Assembly (NCBI GenBank): GCA_024222895.1
Contig: JAAEOR010000979.1
Span: 1-46,404 of the forward strand
Length of the DNA stretch: 46,404 bases
Reading direction: 5' to 3'
Source: Hyphomicrobiales bacterium
Lineage (GTDB): Bacteria > Pseudomonadota > Alphaproteobacteria > Rhizobiales > Kaistiaceae
Shown: positions 1 to 8,662 of the stretch, piece after piece
How positions within the stretch are numbered: position 1 is the first letter of the stretch
Layout: each line of letters opens with the position of its first letter
Notes under the pieces: generated by a model
Seen by the model: the letters and a program-made list of their open reading frames with translations, nothing else
Database searches by the model: none
Told to the model about the DNA's origin: nothing
Position numbers and translations under genes: made by a program

Positions 1-141
1 CTCCAGGCATGCGGAAGCCGTCCGTGCCAGTTCGTCGGGCGTCATGGGCAGCGCCGGGTGGTCGGTCCGCCGGAGGCGGGCGCCATTCGGGGCAACCGCC
101 AGCAGAACCGGGCGCCCTTTTGTGGCGCTCGAATCAATCAT
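1..141 (-). CDS. BKACE / DUF849 family enzyme, N-terminal fragment
   Basis: Partial gene: the start is at 141 on the minus strand and the window ends after 47 codons. The visible protein begins MIDSSATKGRPVLLAVAPNG and continues with a TPDELARTA stretch. I read this as the first beta strand and helix of the BKACE (beta-keto acid cleavage enzyme, formerly DUF849; 3-keto-5-aminohexanoate cleavage) family. Those enzymes are Zn-dependent and condense a beta-keto acid with acetyl-CoA, yielding a CoA ester and acetoacetate. The catalytic residues lie outside the window. The gene diverges from the aminotransferase at 411, across 269 bp holding a palindrome. A shared pathway is inference: transamination could supply the keto acid. 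The family call rests on a short N-terminus and is moderately secure. Confidence 0.62.
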   Translation of the reverse strand, partial: MIDSSATKGRPVLLAVAPNGARLRRTDHPALPMTPDELARTASACLE

Positions 142-291
142 GAATCAAACGAAGCCTGTGAAACGGGGTATTCCGGTATCCTGTTATTGCGACAGTCGAC
201 CAAAGCTAGCGCAGTGGCTCCCTTTAGCCAGTAGAAAAGCGAAGATTCCAGATGATCGCCAATCCCGACGGACCGGCAAGGGCCGCGATTC

Positions 292-311
292 GCGATTTAC
301 GATCAAATCGC
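292..311. promoter_or_regulatory. candidate operator palindrome in divergent gap
   Basis: A perfect inverted repeat GCGATTT-ACGATC-AAATCGC (7-bp arms, 6-bp spacer) lies between the divergent BKACE and aminotransferase genes. Size and symmetry fit a dimeric repressor or activator site. No regulator gene is visible nearby, so the binding protein is unknown. Confidence 0.4.
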
Positions 312-319
312 TGCGACAC

Positions 320-349
320 TTGTGACCCATGTTCGGCGGCAAGCTAAAC
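320..349 (+). promoter_or_regulatory. weak candidate promoter for the aminotransferase operon
   Basis: TTGTGA (320-325) and CTAAAC (344-349) are separated by 18 bp, 62 bp ahead of the aminotransferase start and just downstream of the 292-311 palindrome. The -10 match is poor, so this is only a suggestion. Confidence 0.22.
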
Positions 350-410
350 ATGCTACAACGCTGAACGGCTGGATGCGGCTCTCCCGAAGGGACGGCATTG
401 AGACGACCAC

Positions 411-1766
411 ATGACGCGGATTCTCCACCGGCGCATAGAGCCGGCCCTGCCGGTTGCTGTTTCTGGCGAAGGCGTTTTCATCAGGGATTCGAACGGCAAG
501 GACTACCTCGACGCATCAGGCGGCGCATCGGTGTCATGCCTCGGCCATCGCCATCCAGTAATTCTGACGGCCATGCGGCGGCAGATGGACGAATTGGAAT
601 ACGCTCATACCGCGTTCTTCACAAACGACGCGGCGGAGGCATTGGCTGACGATCTGGTTGCTCATGCGCCACCTGGTATCGGGCATGTCTACCTTGTGTC
701 AGGCGGATCAGAAGCAATCGAAACGGCCCTGAAGCTCGCCCGCCAATACTTCGTCGAAAAGGGTGAGCCGCAGAGAACCCAGTTCGTATCCCGCAAGCAG
801 AGCTTTCACGGCAATACGCTCGGCGCCCTGTCCCTCGCTGGCAATCCGCGCCGCCGTGACGCTTTTGAACCAATGCTGTTCAGGAGCCATCTCATCGATC
901 CGTGCTACGCCTATCGTCACCAGCTCGACGACGAGCCGGATGAGGCTTATGGCGCCCGTGCTGCGCAAGCCCTCGAAGGCAAGCTGATTGAACTGGGGCC
1001 GGAGACGGTGATCGCATTCGTCGCTGAAACCGTTGTCGGCGCCACGGCCGGCGCGGTCACGGCAGCGCCGGGATACTTTCGCGCCATTCGCGAGATATGC
1101 GATCGATATGGGGTGTTGCTGATCCTCGATGAGGTCATGAGTGGCATGGGCCGGACCGGCTCGCTGCACGCATGCGAGCAGGAAGGCGTGGTTCCCGATC
1201 TCCTTACGGCAGCCAAGGGTCTTGGTGGCGGTTACCAGCCGATCGGCGCCGTATTAATGGTCGACAAAATCTACGACGCGTTCCTTGACGGATCGGGGTC
1301 GTTTCGGCACGGCCACACCTATATCGGGCACCCAATCGGTTGCGCGGCCGCATTGGCGGTGCAAAAGGTGATCCGTGAGGAACATCTGCTGGACAACGTC
1401 GTCGAGCAGGGTGAGCGTCTGAGGAGACAACTGACCCAACGATGTAGTGGTGGCGGCAACATTGGAGATATTCGTGGTCGCGGTTTGTTCCAGGCGATTG
1501 AAATCGTCGCCGACCGATCCACCAAAAAGCCTTTCCCAGTCGAGGCCAGGATGGCGCAGCGCATCCACCAGGCTGCAATGGACCGCGGCCTCTGTGTCTA
1601 TCCCGGAAGCGGGACAGCTGACGGGCAAGTGGGCGACCATATTCTGATCGCCCCGCCTTTCATCGTCGAAGGTGGCAATATCGAGGCGATCGTCGAGCGA
1701 TTGGGCGACGCCATTGAGGTGGCGCTCGATTGCAACAAAGCAGGGCCAATTCTGGCCGAACAATGA
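411..1766 (+). CDS. class III PLP-dependent aminotransferase
   Basis: The 451-residue protein has the full length and motif order of class III (omega-/beta-amino acid, acetylornithine-like) aminotransferases. An N-terminal substrate-side segment ends in a GHRHP-type turn. The cofactor-binding aspartate is in LILDEVMSGMGRTG (Asp240), and the PLP Schiff-base lysine is in AAKGLGGGYQPIGA (Lys269). The enzyme would move an amino group between an amino donor and a keto acid in the cytoplasm; the substrate cannot be read from sequence. ATG 411 is used because the conserved N-terminal part begins directly after it, although the ribosome site is weak. The TAXI binding protein follows 11 bp downstream, so the two are almost certainly co-transcribed. 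This suggests that the imported compound, or a product of it, is the substrate. Confidence 0.9.
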   Translation: MTRILHRRIEPALPVAVSGEGVFIRDSNGKDYLDASGGASVSCLGHRHPVILTAMRRQMDELEYAHTAFFTNDAAEALADDLVAHAPPGIGHVYLVSGGSEAIETALKLARQYFVEKGEPQRTQFVSRKQSFHGNTLGALSLAGNPRRRDAFEPMLFRSHLIDPCYAYRHQLDDEPDEAYGARAAQALEGKLIELGPETVIAFVAETVVGATAGAVTAAPGYFRAIREICDRYGVLLILDEVMSGMGRTGSLHACEQEGVVPDLLTAAKGLGGGYQPIGAVLMVDKIYDAFLDGSGSFRHGHTYIGHPIGCAAALAVQKVIREEHLLDNVVEQGERLRRQLTQRCSGGGNIGDIRGRGLFQAIEIVADRSTKKPFPVEARMAQRIHQAAMDRGLCVYPGSGTADGQVGDHILIAPPFIVEGGNIEAIVERLGDAIEVALDCNKAGPILAEQ

Positions 1767-1777
1767 GAGGGAACGAC

Positions 1778-2746
1778 ATGACAATCAGACTGAAACACAC
1801 CGCCATCGCCGCTATTGGCGCCTCGCTCTGCCTTGGCGCCGGCGCCGCGAGCGCTCAGGAATTCATCACCGTCGGCACCGGCGGCGTAACCGGTGTCTAC
1901 TATCCGGCCGGCGGCGCCATCTGCCGTCTGGTCAACCAGAACCGCGACGAGACCGGCATTCGTTGTTCGGCAGAGTCAACCGGCGGCTCGGTTTTCAACG
2001 TCAATACGATTCGCGAAGGCGAACTGAACTTCGGTGTGGTCCAATCCGATGTGCAGTTCAATGCTGTCGAAGGCCGGAACCAGTTCGAGGAAAGCGGCCC
2101 GTTCGAGGGTCTTCGCTTCGTCTTTTCGCTGCACCCGGAGCCGTTCACACTGGTTGCCCGGCCTGACGCAGGCATCAACGGATTCGAGGATCTGAAGGGC
2201 AAGCGCGTCAATATCGGCAACCCGGGATCAGGCCAGCGCGCAACGATGGAACTGGTCATGGACCGGTACGGCTGGAGCATCGACGATTTTGCCCTTGCTT
2301 CGGAATTGCCATCACGTGAACAAGCGCAGGCGCTGTGCGACAACCAAATCGATGCGTTCGTGTTCACTGTCGGCCACCCGTCCGGTTCGATCGCAGAGCC
2401 GGTGGCCACCTGCGACGCACAGTTGATCAACGTCACCGGCGACACCATCGACGGAATCGTCGAGGAGTTTCCGTACTACTTCAAGGCGACGATCCCGGCC
2501 GGCATGTACAACAACGCCGAGGACGTCACCACGTTCGGCGTCGGCGCGACATTCGTCTCGTCCACCGACACGGACGACGATGCCGTTTACACTCTTGTGA
2601 AGTCGGTCTTCGAAGGCTTCGATGACTTCAAGGGCCTGCATCCGGCCTTCGCCGTGCTGAGCAAGGAAACGTCAGCGACGGCCGGCCAGTCGGCGCCGCT
2701 CCATCCCGGTGCCGAGCGGTACTACAAGGAAACCGGCTTGCGCTAG
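1778..2746 (+). CDS. TAXI-family TRAP transporter solute-binding protein
   Basis: This is the periplasmic receptor of a TRAP importer, 322 residues long. A signal peptide is clear: basic MTIRLKH, a hydrophobic Ala/Gly-rich core and an ASAQ cleavage region near residue 23. The mature protein opens with FITVGTGGVTGVYYPAGGAI, the hallmark of the TAXI (TRAP-associated extracytoplasmic immunogenic) subgroup. ATG 1778 is preferred to upstream in-frame starts because it is preceded by a GAGAGGGAAC ribosome site and begins the signal peptide. It lies between the aminotransferase and the fused permease. TAXI receptors generally bind small organic acids or amino acids; the ligand here is unknown. A strong hairpin follows the stop codon. 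Confidence 0.93.
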   Translation: MTIRLKHTAIAAIGASLCLGAGAASAQEFITVGTGGVTGVYYPAGGAICRLVNQNRDETGIRCSAESTGGSVFNVNTIREGELNFGVVQSDVQFNAVEGRNQFEESGPFEGLRFVFSLHPEPFTLVARPDAGINGFEDLKGKRVNIGNPGSGQRATMELVMDRYGWSIDDFALASELPSREQAQALCDNQIDAFVFTVGHPSGSIAEPVATCDAQLINVTGDTIDGIVEEFPYYFKATIPAGMYNNAEDVTTFGVGATFVSSTDTDDDAVYTLVKSVFEGFDDFKGLHPAFAVLSKETSATAGQSAPLHPGAERYYKETGLR

Positions 2747-2760
2747 GCCGGCAGAGAAAA

Positions 2761-2785
2761 GGCAGAGCGCTCCTCGCGCTCTGCC
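2761..2785 (+). other. intergenic RNA hairpin after the TAXI gene
   Basis: GGCAGAGCGC and GCGCTCTGCC form a perfect 10-bp stem around a TCCTC loop, 15 bp after the binding-protein stop and 46 bp before the permease start. There is no T-run, so it is not a typical intrinsic terminator. The likely role (inference) is 3' protection of the binding-protein message, giving more receptor than permease. Confidence 0.6.
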
Positions 2786-2830
2786 CCGACTCCATTGCAA
2801 AGTGATGACGACATCCCCAGGGAGGCGCGG

Positions 2831-5590
2831 TTGAGCGGCGCCCGGGACCAACCTCCGGCGCCCGGTCAGGCAGACGAAATCGCAGCGGCCGAGACGGGGG
2901 CACGAAACCCCAGCGGTTGGGTTGGCCGCCTGCTTTTCTGGGTGGCGATCGCCTGGTCGCTGTTCCAACTCTGGATCGCCTCACCGTTCCCCTTCACGTT
3001 TAACTTTCTCATTCTCGGTGATACCCAGGCGCGGCCAATCCATCTCGCCTTCGCCCTTTTCCTCGCCTATCTGGCATTCCCCGGTCTCCTCCACCTTAGC
3101 CGCGCCATTCCAGTCTACACCCTGGCCTGGGGCATTGGCGGCATCGGGCTGCTCCTGTATTCAGTAACGCTGATCCTCGACGGAAACGAGCAGTGGATTA
3201 TCTTCGTCGTGATGGGCGTGCTCTCGCTGCTGATCGCCCAAATGGCTCGCCGCCCGATGCGACTGAACCGGATTCCGGGCATCGACTGGATTCTCGCCGT
3301 TGTCGCAGCCGCGAGCGCGGCCTATCTCGTCATCTTCTTCCGCGATTTGGCCGCCCGCCCCGGCGCGCCGACCCTGTTCGATCTGGTGACCGCCGGCGCA
3401 GGCCTCGTCCTGCTGCTCGAAGCCGCTCGCCGTACCCTCGGTCCGGCCCTGACGATCATCGCGCTGATATTCCTGATCTACACATTTGGCGGGCCATATG
3501 TGCCCGATATCATCTCTCACCGCGGGGCCTCGTTCCAACGGGCAATGTCGCAGCAATGGCTGTCCTCGGAAGGCGTTTTCGGCATCGCCCTCGGCGTTTC
3601 CACCAGCTTCGTCTTCCTGTTCGTGCTGTTCGGATCGCTGCTGGCGCGCGCCGGCGCCGGCAACTACTTCATCAAGGTGTCGTTCGCCCTGCTCGGTCAT
3701 CTTCGGGGTGGTCCGGCCAAGGCAGCCGTCGTCTCTTCAGGGCTGACCGGCCTGGTTTCCGGTTCATCGATCGCCAATGTGGTGACGACCGGTACGTTCA
3801 CCATCCCGTTGATGAAACGAGTCGGATATACGCCCGAGAAGGCCGGGTCGTTCGAAGTCGCAGCATCGGTCAATGGCCAGATCATGCCGCCGATCATGGG
3901 CGCCGCTGCATTCCTCATCGCCGAGTATGTCGGCATCGCCTATACGGAGGTCATTCGGGCAGCCTTCGTCCCGGCGATCGCAACCTATATCTCGCTGTTC
4001 TATATCGTTCACATCGAAGCGATGAAGGCCAACATCTCGGGCCTGCCGCGCGCCCGTATCCGGCCGGTCACGGCGCGCCTGCTGCGCGCCGCTGCCGGAA
4101 TCACCGGTGTCGTCATCCTCGCCAATGCGGTCTACTACACCGTTGGATGGACGAAGGAAGCCTTCGGCAGTATCGCGACGTTCGTGCTGGCGATCGCCCT
4201 CGCCATTGTCTACGTCTTGCTGATCGCCTGGCGGTCGCGCTACCCGGACCTCGAACCCGACGACCCCAACGACACCAACATCACGCTGCCTGATGCAATC
4301 GAAGTGGCGCGGACCGGATTCCATTTCCTGCTGCCGCTGATCGTCCTCGTTTGGTGCCTGATGGTCGAACACCTGTCGCCGGGACTCTCGGCGTTCTGGG
4401 CAACGATTCCGCTGATCGTCATCATCCTCACTCAGGATGTTCTCACCGGGATCTTTCGTGGCGACCATGGCGTCGGCCGCCACTTCGCCAGGGGTGTCTG
4501 GAACCTTGGAGCCGGTTTGCGCAACGGCGCGATGAACATGATCGGGGTTGCGATTGCCACTGCGACCGCCGGCATCATCGTTGGCACGGTTGCTCTGACC
4601 GGCGTCGGACTGGTGATGACCGAAGTCGTCGAGTTGTTGTCCGGCGGCAACCTGATCCTCATGCTCATCCTGACCGCAGTCCTGTGTCTGGTCCTCGGCA
4701 TGGGGCTCCCGACGACCGCCAATTACATCGTGGTCGCTACCCTGATGGCGCCGGTTATCGTCCAGCTTTCTTCAAGCATTGGCCTCGCAGTGCCGTTGAT
4801 TGCCGCCCATCTTTTCGTCTTCTATTTCGGGCTGATGGCCGACGTCACGCCACCGGTCGGGCTTGCCTCTTTTGCTGCCTCCGCAATCTCAGGCGCCTCG
4901 CCGATCGCGACGGGTCTCCAGGCTTTCCGTTACGAGATTCGCACGGGCATCCTGCCCTTCATTTTCGTCTTCAACAACCAACTGCTGCTGATCGGCGTCA
5001 CCAACGTCTTTCACGGTGCTGCCGTCATCATCGCTGCGATCATTGCCATGCTGGTTTTCGTCGCGGTCACGCAAAACTGGTTCGTCACACGCAGTCGGAT
5101 CTGGGAGACAGCGATCCTGTTGCTTGCCTGCTTCACGCTGCTGCGTCCCGGTTTCTGGATGGACATGATCGAACCGTCGCATTCGTCACTGCCGCCGGCC
5201 GAACTCCGCCGGGTGGTCGAGGCGGCGCCGGCCGACACACGGATCCGGTTGGCATTCGAAGGGCTCGACCTTGGCGGCAACCAGGTCTCGAAAGTCGTCG
5301 TCCTTGATCTTGGATCCGAAGGACCGGCGGAGAAAAGGCTGCGCGCGGCCGGCCTCGGCGTGGCGTTCCTTGGAGAAGATGTCCAGGTGACCGACGTTAC
5401 CTTCGGCAGCGAGGCAGCACGGTATGGTATCGACTTCGGCATGGATATCAGCATGGTGTTGGTCGAAAACCCGGATCGCTTACCGAAGGAGCTGTTGTTC
5501 CTTCCGGCCCTTGCGCTGATCGGCCTCATCTTTGTGATCCAGCGCCGCCGGGCGACGGCCGAACCAAGCGTGCCGCCAGCAACCACCTGA
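2831..5590 (+). CDS. TRAP transporter fused permease (DctQ-DctM) with DUF3394-type C-terminus
   Basis: Membrane component of the TAXI TRAP system. In this 919-residue protein the small (4-helix) and large (12-helix) TRAP subunits are fused. Hydrophobic helices start near residue 38. The large-subunit core holds the family signature around GLVSGSSIANVVTTGTFTIP and GQIMPPIMGAAAF, and a second half around LGMGLPTTANYIV and FGLMADVTPPVGL. After the last core helices comes a soluble segment of about 100 residues (EPSHSSLPPAELRR onward) and a final helix, matching the DUF3394 extension of this subfamily. TTG 2831 is chosen because it has an AGGGAGG site 6-7 bases upstream; an in-frame TTG at 2795 lacks one. 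UspA follows after 12 bp. Confidence 0.92.
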   Translation: MSGARDQPPAPGQADEIAAAETGARNPSGWVGRLLFWVAIAWSLFQLWIASPFPFTFNFLILGDTQARPIHLAFALFLAYLAFPGLLHLSRAIPVYTLAWGIGGIGLLLYSVTLILDGNEQWIIFVVMGVLSLLIAQMARRPMRLNRIPGIDWILAVVAAASAAYLVIFFRDLAARPGAPTLFDLVTAGAGLVLLLEAARRTLGPALTIIALIFLIYTFGGPYVPDIISHRGASFQRAMSQQWLSSEGVFGIALGVSTSFVFLFVLFGSLLARAGAGNYFIKVSFALLGHLRGGPAKAAVVSSGLTGLVSGSSIANVVTTGTFTIPLMKRVGYTPEKAGSFEVAASVNGQIMPPIMGAAAFLIAEYVGIAYTEVIRAAFVPAIATYISLFYIVHIEAMKANISGLPRARIRPVTARLLRAAAGITGVVILANAVYYTVGWTKEAFGSIATFVLAIALAIVYVLLIAWRSRYPDLEPDDPNDTNITLPDAIEVARTGFHFLLPLIVLVWCLMVEHLSPGLSAFWATIPLIVIILTQDVLTGIFRGDHGVGRHFARGVWNLGAGLRNGAMNMIGVAIATATAGIIVGTVALTGVGLVMTEVVELLSGGNLILMLILTAVLCLVLGMGLPTTANYIVVATLMAPVIVQLSSSIGLAVPLIAAHLFVFYFGLMADVTPPVGLASFAASAISGASPIATGLQAFRYEIRTGILPFIFVFNNQLLLIGVTNVFHGAAVIIAAIIAMLVFVAVTQNWFVTRSRIWETAILLLACFTLLRPGFWMDMIEPSHSSLPPAELRRVVEAAPADTRIRLAFEGLDLGGNQVSKVVVLDLGSEGPAEKRLRAAGLGVAFLGEDVQVTDVTFGSEAARYGIDFGMDISMVLVENPDRLPKELLFLPALALIGLIFVIQRRRATAEPSVPPATT

Positions 5591-5602
5591 GGAGGTGCCG
5601 TC

Positions 5603-6031
5603 ATGTATAACGACATCCTGCTGCCTATTGATCTCACCCATCGCGACACCCAGGCCAAGGCTGTCGCGACGGCTGCCGAGTTGGCACGCAAGTGGAATGC
5701 GCGACTCCATGTCCTGACGGTCGTTCCCGATCTTGGCTCATCGCTGGTTGCCAGCTACTTCCCCCCAGATTTTGAGAAAAAGGCGATGGCCAGTGCGGCA
5801 GACGAATTGCGGACTTTCGCCGACCAGGCGATCGGCGGGGATATTCCGGTTCAGCACATCGTCAGTCATGGCACGATTTATTCGGAGATCATGCGCTACG
5901 CCGATAAAACGGGCTGCGACCTGATTGTCATGGCGTCGCATCGTCCGGAGCTGAAAGACTACCTGCTCGGCCCCAACGCTGCCCGTGTCGTTCGCCACGC
6001 CAATCAGTCGGTATTGGTCGTTAGAGATTAG
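5603..6031 (+). CDS. universal stress protein UspA family, TRAP-associated
   Basis: This 142-residue single-domain Usp protein starts at ATG 5603 behind a GAGGAGGTG ribosome site. The N-terminal strand with conserved aspartate (DILLPIDLT) and the C-terminal nucleotide-binding region (LIVMASHR, then a G-x-N-A segment and QSVLVVRD) fit the family. The glycine-rich loop is degenerate compared with ATP-binding Usp proteins. It is the last gene of the TRAP operon. In other TRAP systems (TeaD of the ectoine transporter) an ATP-binding Usp protein tunes uptake. The same role is inferred here from position only. Confidence 0.88.
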   Translation: MYNDILLPIDLTHRDTQAKAVATAAELARKWNARLHVLTVVPDLGSSLVASYFPPDFEKKAMASAADELRTFADQAIGGDIPVQHIVSHGTIYSEIMRYADKTGCDLIVMASHRPELKDYLLGPNAARVVRHANQSVLVVRD

Positions 6032-6232
6032 CAATCTGTCGGACTTGAAGCCTGAACAGCTTGCGATGGATGGATTTCCGTAGTTGTTTCGCCCTTGCGT
6101 GCGATTCTTCGATGGAAAGGCCCCTTGGCGAGGCAAACGGTGCCCTGACGATGTAAGGGTGTGGCCGCCGGCACGGATTACCGGGCCAAATCTGGCCTCA
6201 CAATTCCGCCTCAAGCTTGAGCTTGTGCAGGT

Positions 6233-6289
6233 GTTTGCAGTTGTAGGCCAGCGCCGCGAACGGGGCTCAAATGTCAAATTCGCTCCACA
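6233..6289 (+). repeat. decayed partial copy of the GACATTTG palindromic repeat
   Basis: The segment TCAAATGTCAAATTCGCTCC (6267-6286) matches the right arm of the full repeats at 12414-12436 and 37771-37793 with one substitution. Upstream bases (GCCGCGAACGGGGC) resemble their spacer, but the left arm is not recognisable. The copy lies directly ahead of the nucleoside hydrolase gene and contains an in-frame ATG at 6271. The rest of the 6032-6312 gap shows no gene. Confidence 0.65.
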
Positions 6290-6312
6290 AGGCAAATGGC
6301 GAGAGCAAAGAA

Positions 6313-7254
6313 ATGCCCCGAAAGATCATCTTCGATACCGACCCAGGTCAGGACGACGCCGTCGCAATTCTGACCGCCCTGGCCTCGCCGGATGAACTGG
6401 AGGTGCTCGGCATTGTGGCCGTTGCCGGTAATGTCGGACTTGATCTGACGACCCGCAACGCGCTTCAGGTGGTCGAACTCGCCGGTCGCCCGGATGTCCC
6501 CGTCTTCGCCGGCTGCGACCGACCGACGAAACGGCGCTCAATCACCGGCGCCCATGTACATGGCGAGGGTGGCCTGAACGGTCCCGACCTGCCGCCGCCG
6601 ACAATGCGCCTCCAGCAAAAGCACGGCGTGGACTTTCTGATCGATACGCTGGCGGCGGCGGAGCCCGGATCAATTACCCTGTGTACTCTGGGCCCCCTCA
6701 CCAACGTTGCCACCGCTCTCGCGCGGGCGCCGGATATCGTTCGCCGCGCCGGCAGTATCGTGATGATGGCGGGCGCCTATTTCGAAGTCGGGAACATCAC
6801 GCCCGCGGCCGAGTTCAACATCTACTTTGATCCTGAAGCAGCGGATCTGGTTTTTCGCAGCGGTATCCCGATCGTGATGCATTCACTCGATGTGAGCCAT
6901 CGCATTCTCACGACGCCCGAACGCCTGACGCGCTTTGCCGGGCTCGGCAATCGCTGCGGCAAGGCAGTTGCCGAGATGCTCAACTTCTCGCAGACCTTCG
7001 ACTTGGCGAAGTATGAGTGGGAAGGCGCGCCACTCCACGACCCCTGTGTGACCGCCTGGCTGTTGCAGCCCGATCTGTTCGGTAGCCGCGATGTCAATGT
7101 CACGATCGAAACCAACAGCGATCTGACTCTGGGGATGACCGTGGTCGATTTCTGGCAGATCACCGACCGCCCGCGCAACGTGACCTTCAGCCATGCAGTC
7201 AACGCTGAAGGATTCTATGATCTCCTGGCCGAAAAGCTCTCCCGACTCCCTTGA
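6313..7254 (+). CDS. inosine/uridine-preferring nucleoside hydrolase
   Basis: Cytoplasmic enzyme that hydrolyses ribonucleosides to base plus ribose. The 313-residue protein begins with the family calcium-binding signature DTDPGQDDA (Asp8, Asp10, Asp14, Asp15). It carries an NIYFDPEAA segment in the middle and an HDPCVTAWLL active-site histidine region near the C-terminus, all in the usual places for the IunH/RihA fold. ATG 6313 (MPRKIIFDTD) is preferred. The in-frame ATG at 6271 would add 14 residues encoded by the dispersed repeat, and family members start right at the first strand. It is separated from uspA by 281 bp and therefore probably has its own transcript. It converges on the oxidoreductase at 7325. 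Base specificity cannot be judged. Confidence 0.92.
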   Translation: MPRKIIFDTDPGQDDAVAILTALASPDELEVLGIVAVAGNVGLDLTTRNALQVVELAGRPDVPVFAGCDRPTKRRSITGAHVHGEGGLNGPDLPPPTMRLQQKHGVDFLIDTLAAAEPGSITLCTLGPLTNVATALARAPDIVRRAGSIVMMAGAYFEVGNITPAAEFNIYFDPEAADLVFRSGIPIVMHSLDVSHRILTTPERLTRFAGLGNRCGKAVAEMLNFSQTFDLAKYEWEGAPLHDPCVTAWLLQPDLFGSRDVNVTIETNSDLTLGMTVVDFWQITDRPRNVTFSHAVNAEGFYDLLAEKLSRLP

Positions 7255-7324
7255 CGTCAGGTCCCGGAGGCACTTGCAGCGTAGCGCTCTCCGCTCGCCG
7301 ACACACACATCGCAGCCGGTCAGA

Positions 7325-8422
7325 TCAATCGAGTTCTCCGGAGACAAGACCGACCGGCAACGCCGCCGGCCGCTCCGGCCGGCTCTCGATCGCGATGTGT
7401 ATGCCTTCGTCGGAGGACCGTTGGAAGGCTTCCATCACTTCGAGCACATGAAAGGCCAGCGCACCGCTGGCGCGATGGGGGCGGTCGTTGCGGATCGCGT
7501 GAGCCATGTCCGCGACACCAATACTGCGATAGTTGTTGTCAGCGTAGATATGTACAGTAGGCGTGGTCTGCCACTCTTCGCCGGCCGCCGCAATTACGAT
7601 GTCGCCGCCAAAGTTGTTCGGATCAGGAACCGACAGCGCCGCGGTGCTGCCGTAAATCTCGATCGGCCGGTGACCATGTCTGGCAACGTCGAAACTCATG
7701 ACCAGGGTCACCACCGCGCCGGCAACAAACTCAAGCGTTCCGGCCACATGGGTGGCGACCTCGACGGGGATCTTCGTTCCGTGCAGCGGTTCACTGGTGA
7801 TCAGGCGTTCGGAGCGTGCCCGTGACGCGATCCCCGTCACCCTGCGGACAGGACCGAGAAGATTGACAAGGTCGGTGATGTAGTAGGGCCCCATGTCGAG
7901 CATCGGACCGCCACCGCGCAGATAGTAGAATGCCGGACTGGGATGCCAGCGTTCGTGACCGGGACACATGAAGAACGCCGTACCGGCGAGCGGCGCGCCA
8001 ATGGCACCATCGTCGATCAGCTTGCGGCAACTCTGATGGGCGCCGCCCAGAAACGTGTCGGGTGCGCATCCGACCCTCACGCCAGCGGCCTCCGCCGCTT
8101 CAAGCAGCGGCCGCGCCTCCGTCGTGGTCACACCGAGCGGCTTCTCGGAGTAAACATGCTTTCCCGCCGCGATCGCCCGCATACCAACCTCGACATGAGC
8201 AAGGGGCGTTGTCAGGTTGGCAACGATCTCTATCTCCGGATCGCTGAGCAGGTCTTCGACACTGGCCGGCCGAAGATCAAACGCGCTTGCTCGCGCCTCG
8301 GCAGCGGCGGGATCGATATCGGCCACGGCTCGAACATCAAGAACCGGGAACCCGGCGGCCGCCTCCAGATATGCGCCGCTGATGTTGCCGCAACCAATGA
8401 TCCCGATGCCGACCTGTTCCAC
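7325..8422 (-). CDS. Gfo/Idh/MocA family NAD(P)-dependent oxidoreductase
   Basis: The 365-residue protein has an N-terminal Rossmann domain with GIIGCGNIS (residues 7-15). The Gfo/Idh/MocA lysine motif is YSEKPLG (Glu93-Lys94-Pro95). A C-terminal beta-sheet domain includes GGGPMLDMGPYYITDLVNLL, where the Asp and nearby residues fit the catalytic region. Such enzymes oxidise or reduce sugars, inositols or related polyols with NAD(P). Nothing nearby fixes the substrate. It faces the nucleoside hydrolase tail to tail across 70 bp. The 240 bp upstream of its start (8423-8662) hold no gene that I can support. Confidence 0.9.
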   Translation of the reverse strand: MEQVGIGIIGCGNISGAYLEAAAGFPVLDVRAVADIDPAAAEARASAFDLRPASVEDLLSDPEIEIVANLTTPLAHVEVGMRAIAAGKHVYSEKPLGVTTTEARPLLEAAEAAGVRVGCAPDTFLGGAHQSCRKLIDDGAIGAPLAGTAFFMCPGHERWHPSPAFYYLRGGGPMLDMGPYYITDLVNLLGPVRRVTGIASRARSERLITSEPLHGTKIPVEVATHVAGTLEFVAGAVVTLVMSFDVARHGHRPIEIYGSTAALSVPDPNNFGGDIVIAAAGEEWQTTPTVHIYADNNYRSIGVADMAHAIRNDRPHRASGALAFHVLEVMEAFQRSSDEGIHIAIESRPERPAALPVGLVSGELD

Positions 8423-8662
8423 TGCCGCTCCAATACCGTTCCGCGGATTTCGCTATTCATCGAATGACGCGGCGACACGCGTCAGCCTGTTCGCCACACC
8501 AGATCGATACGTTGCATGGACGCAGGATTCAAACGGTATTGATGTAAGACTAATCGACACATCAGAGCGAGGTGAGCGGATCGCAGCTCTGATCAAAGGC
8601 CCCATACAGAAAGAGCCGGCACGGAGCCGACCCTTCCAACGAACCTGGCCCAGCACCAGGCC

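Noticed and set aside
44-325. Plus-strand frame near the left edge.
   Set aside because: It overlaps the BKACE N-terminus on the opposite strand and has no coding signature of its own.
2761-2785. Intrinsic terminator ending the TAXI transcript.
   Set aside because: The stem is perfect, but no T-run follows and the permease is needed from the same operon.
5603-6031. The two Usp genes as a recent duplication.
   Set aside because: The proteins at 5603 and 38469 differ in length and in most conserved positions.
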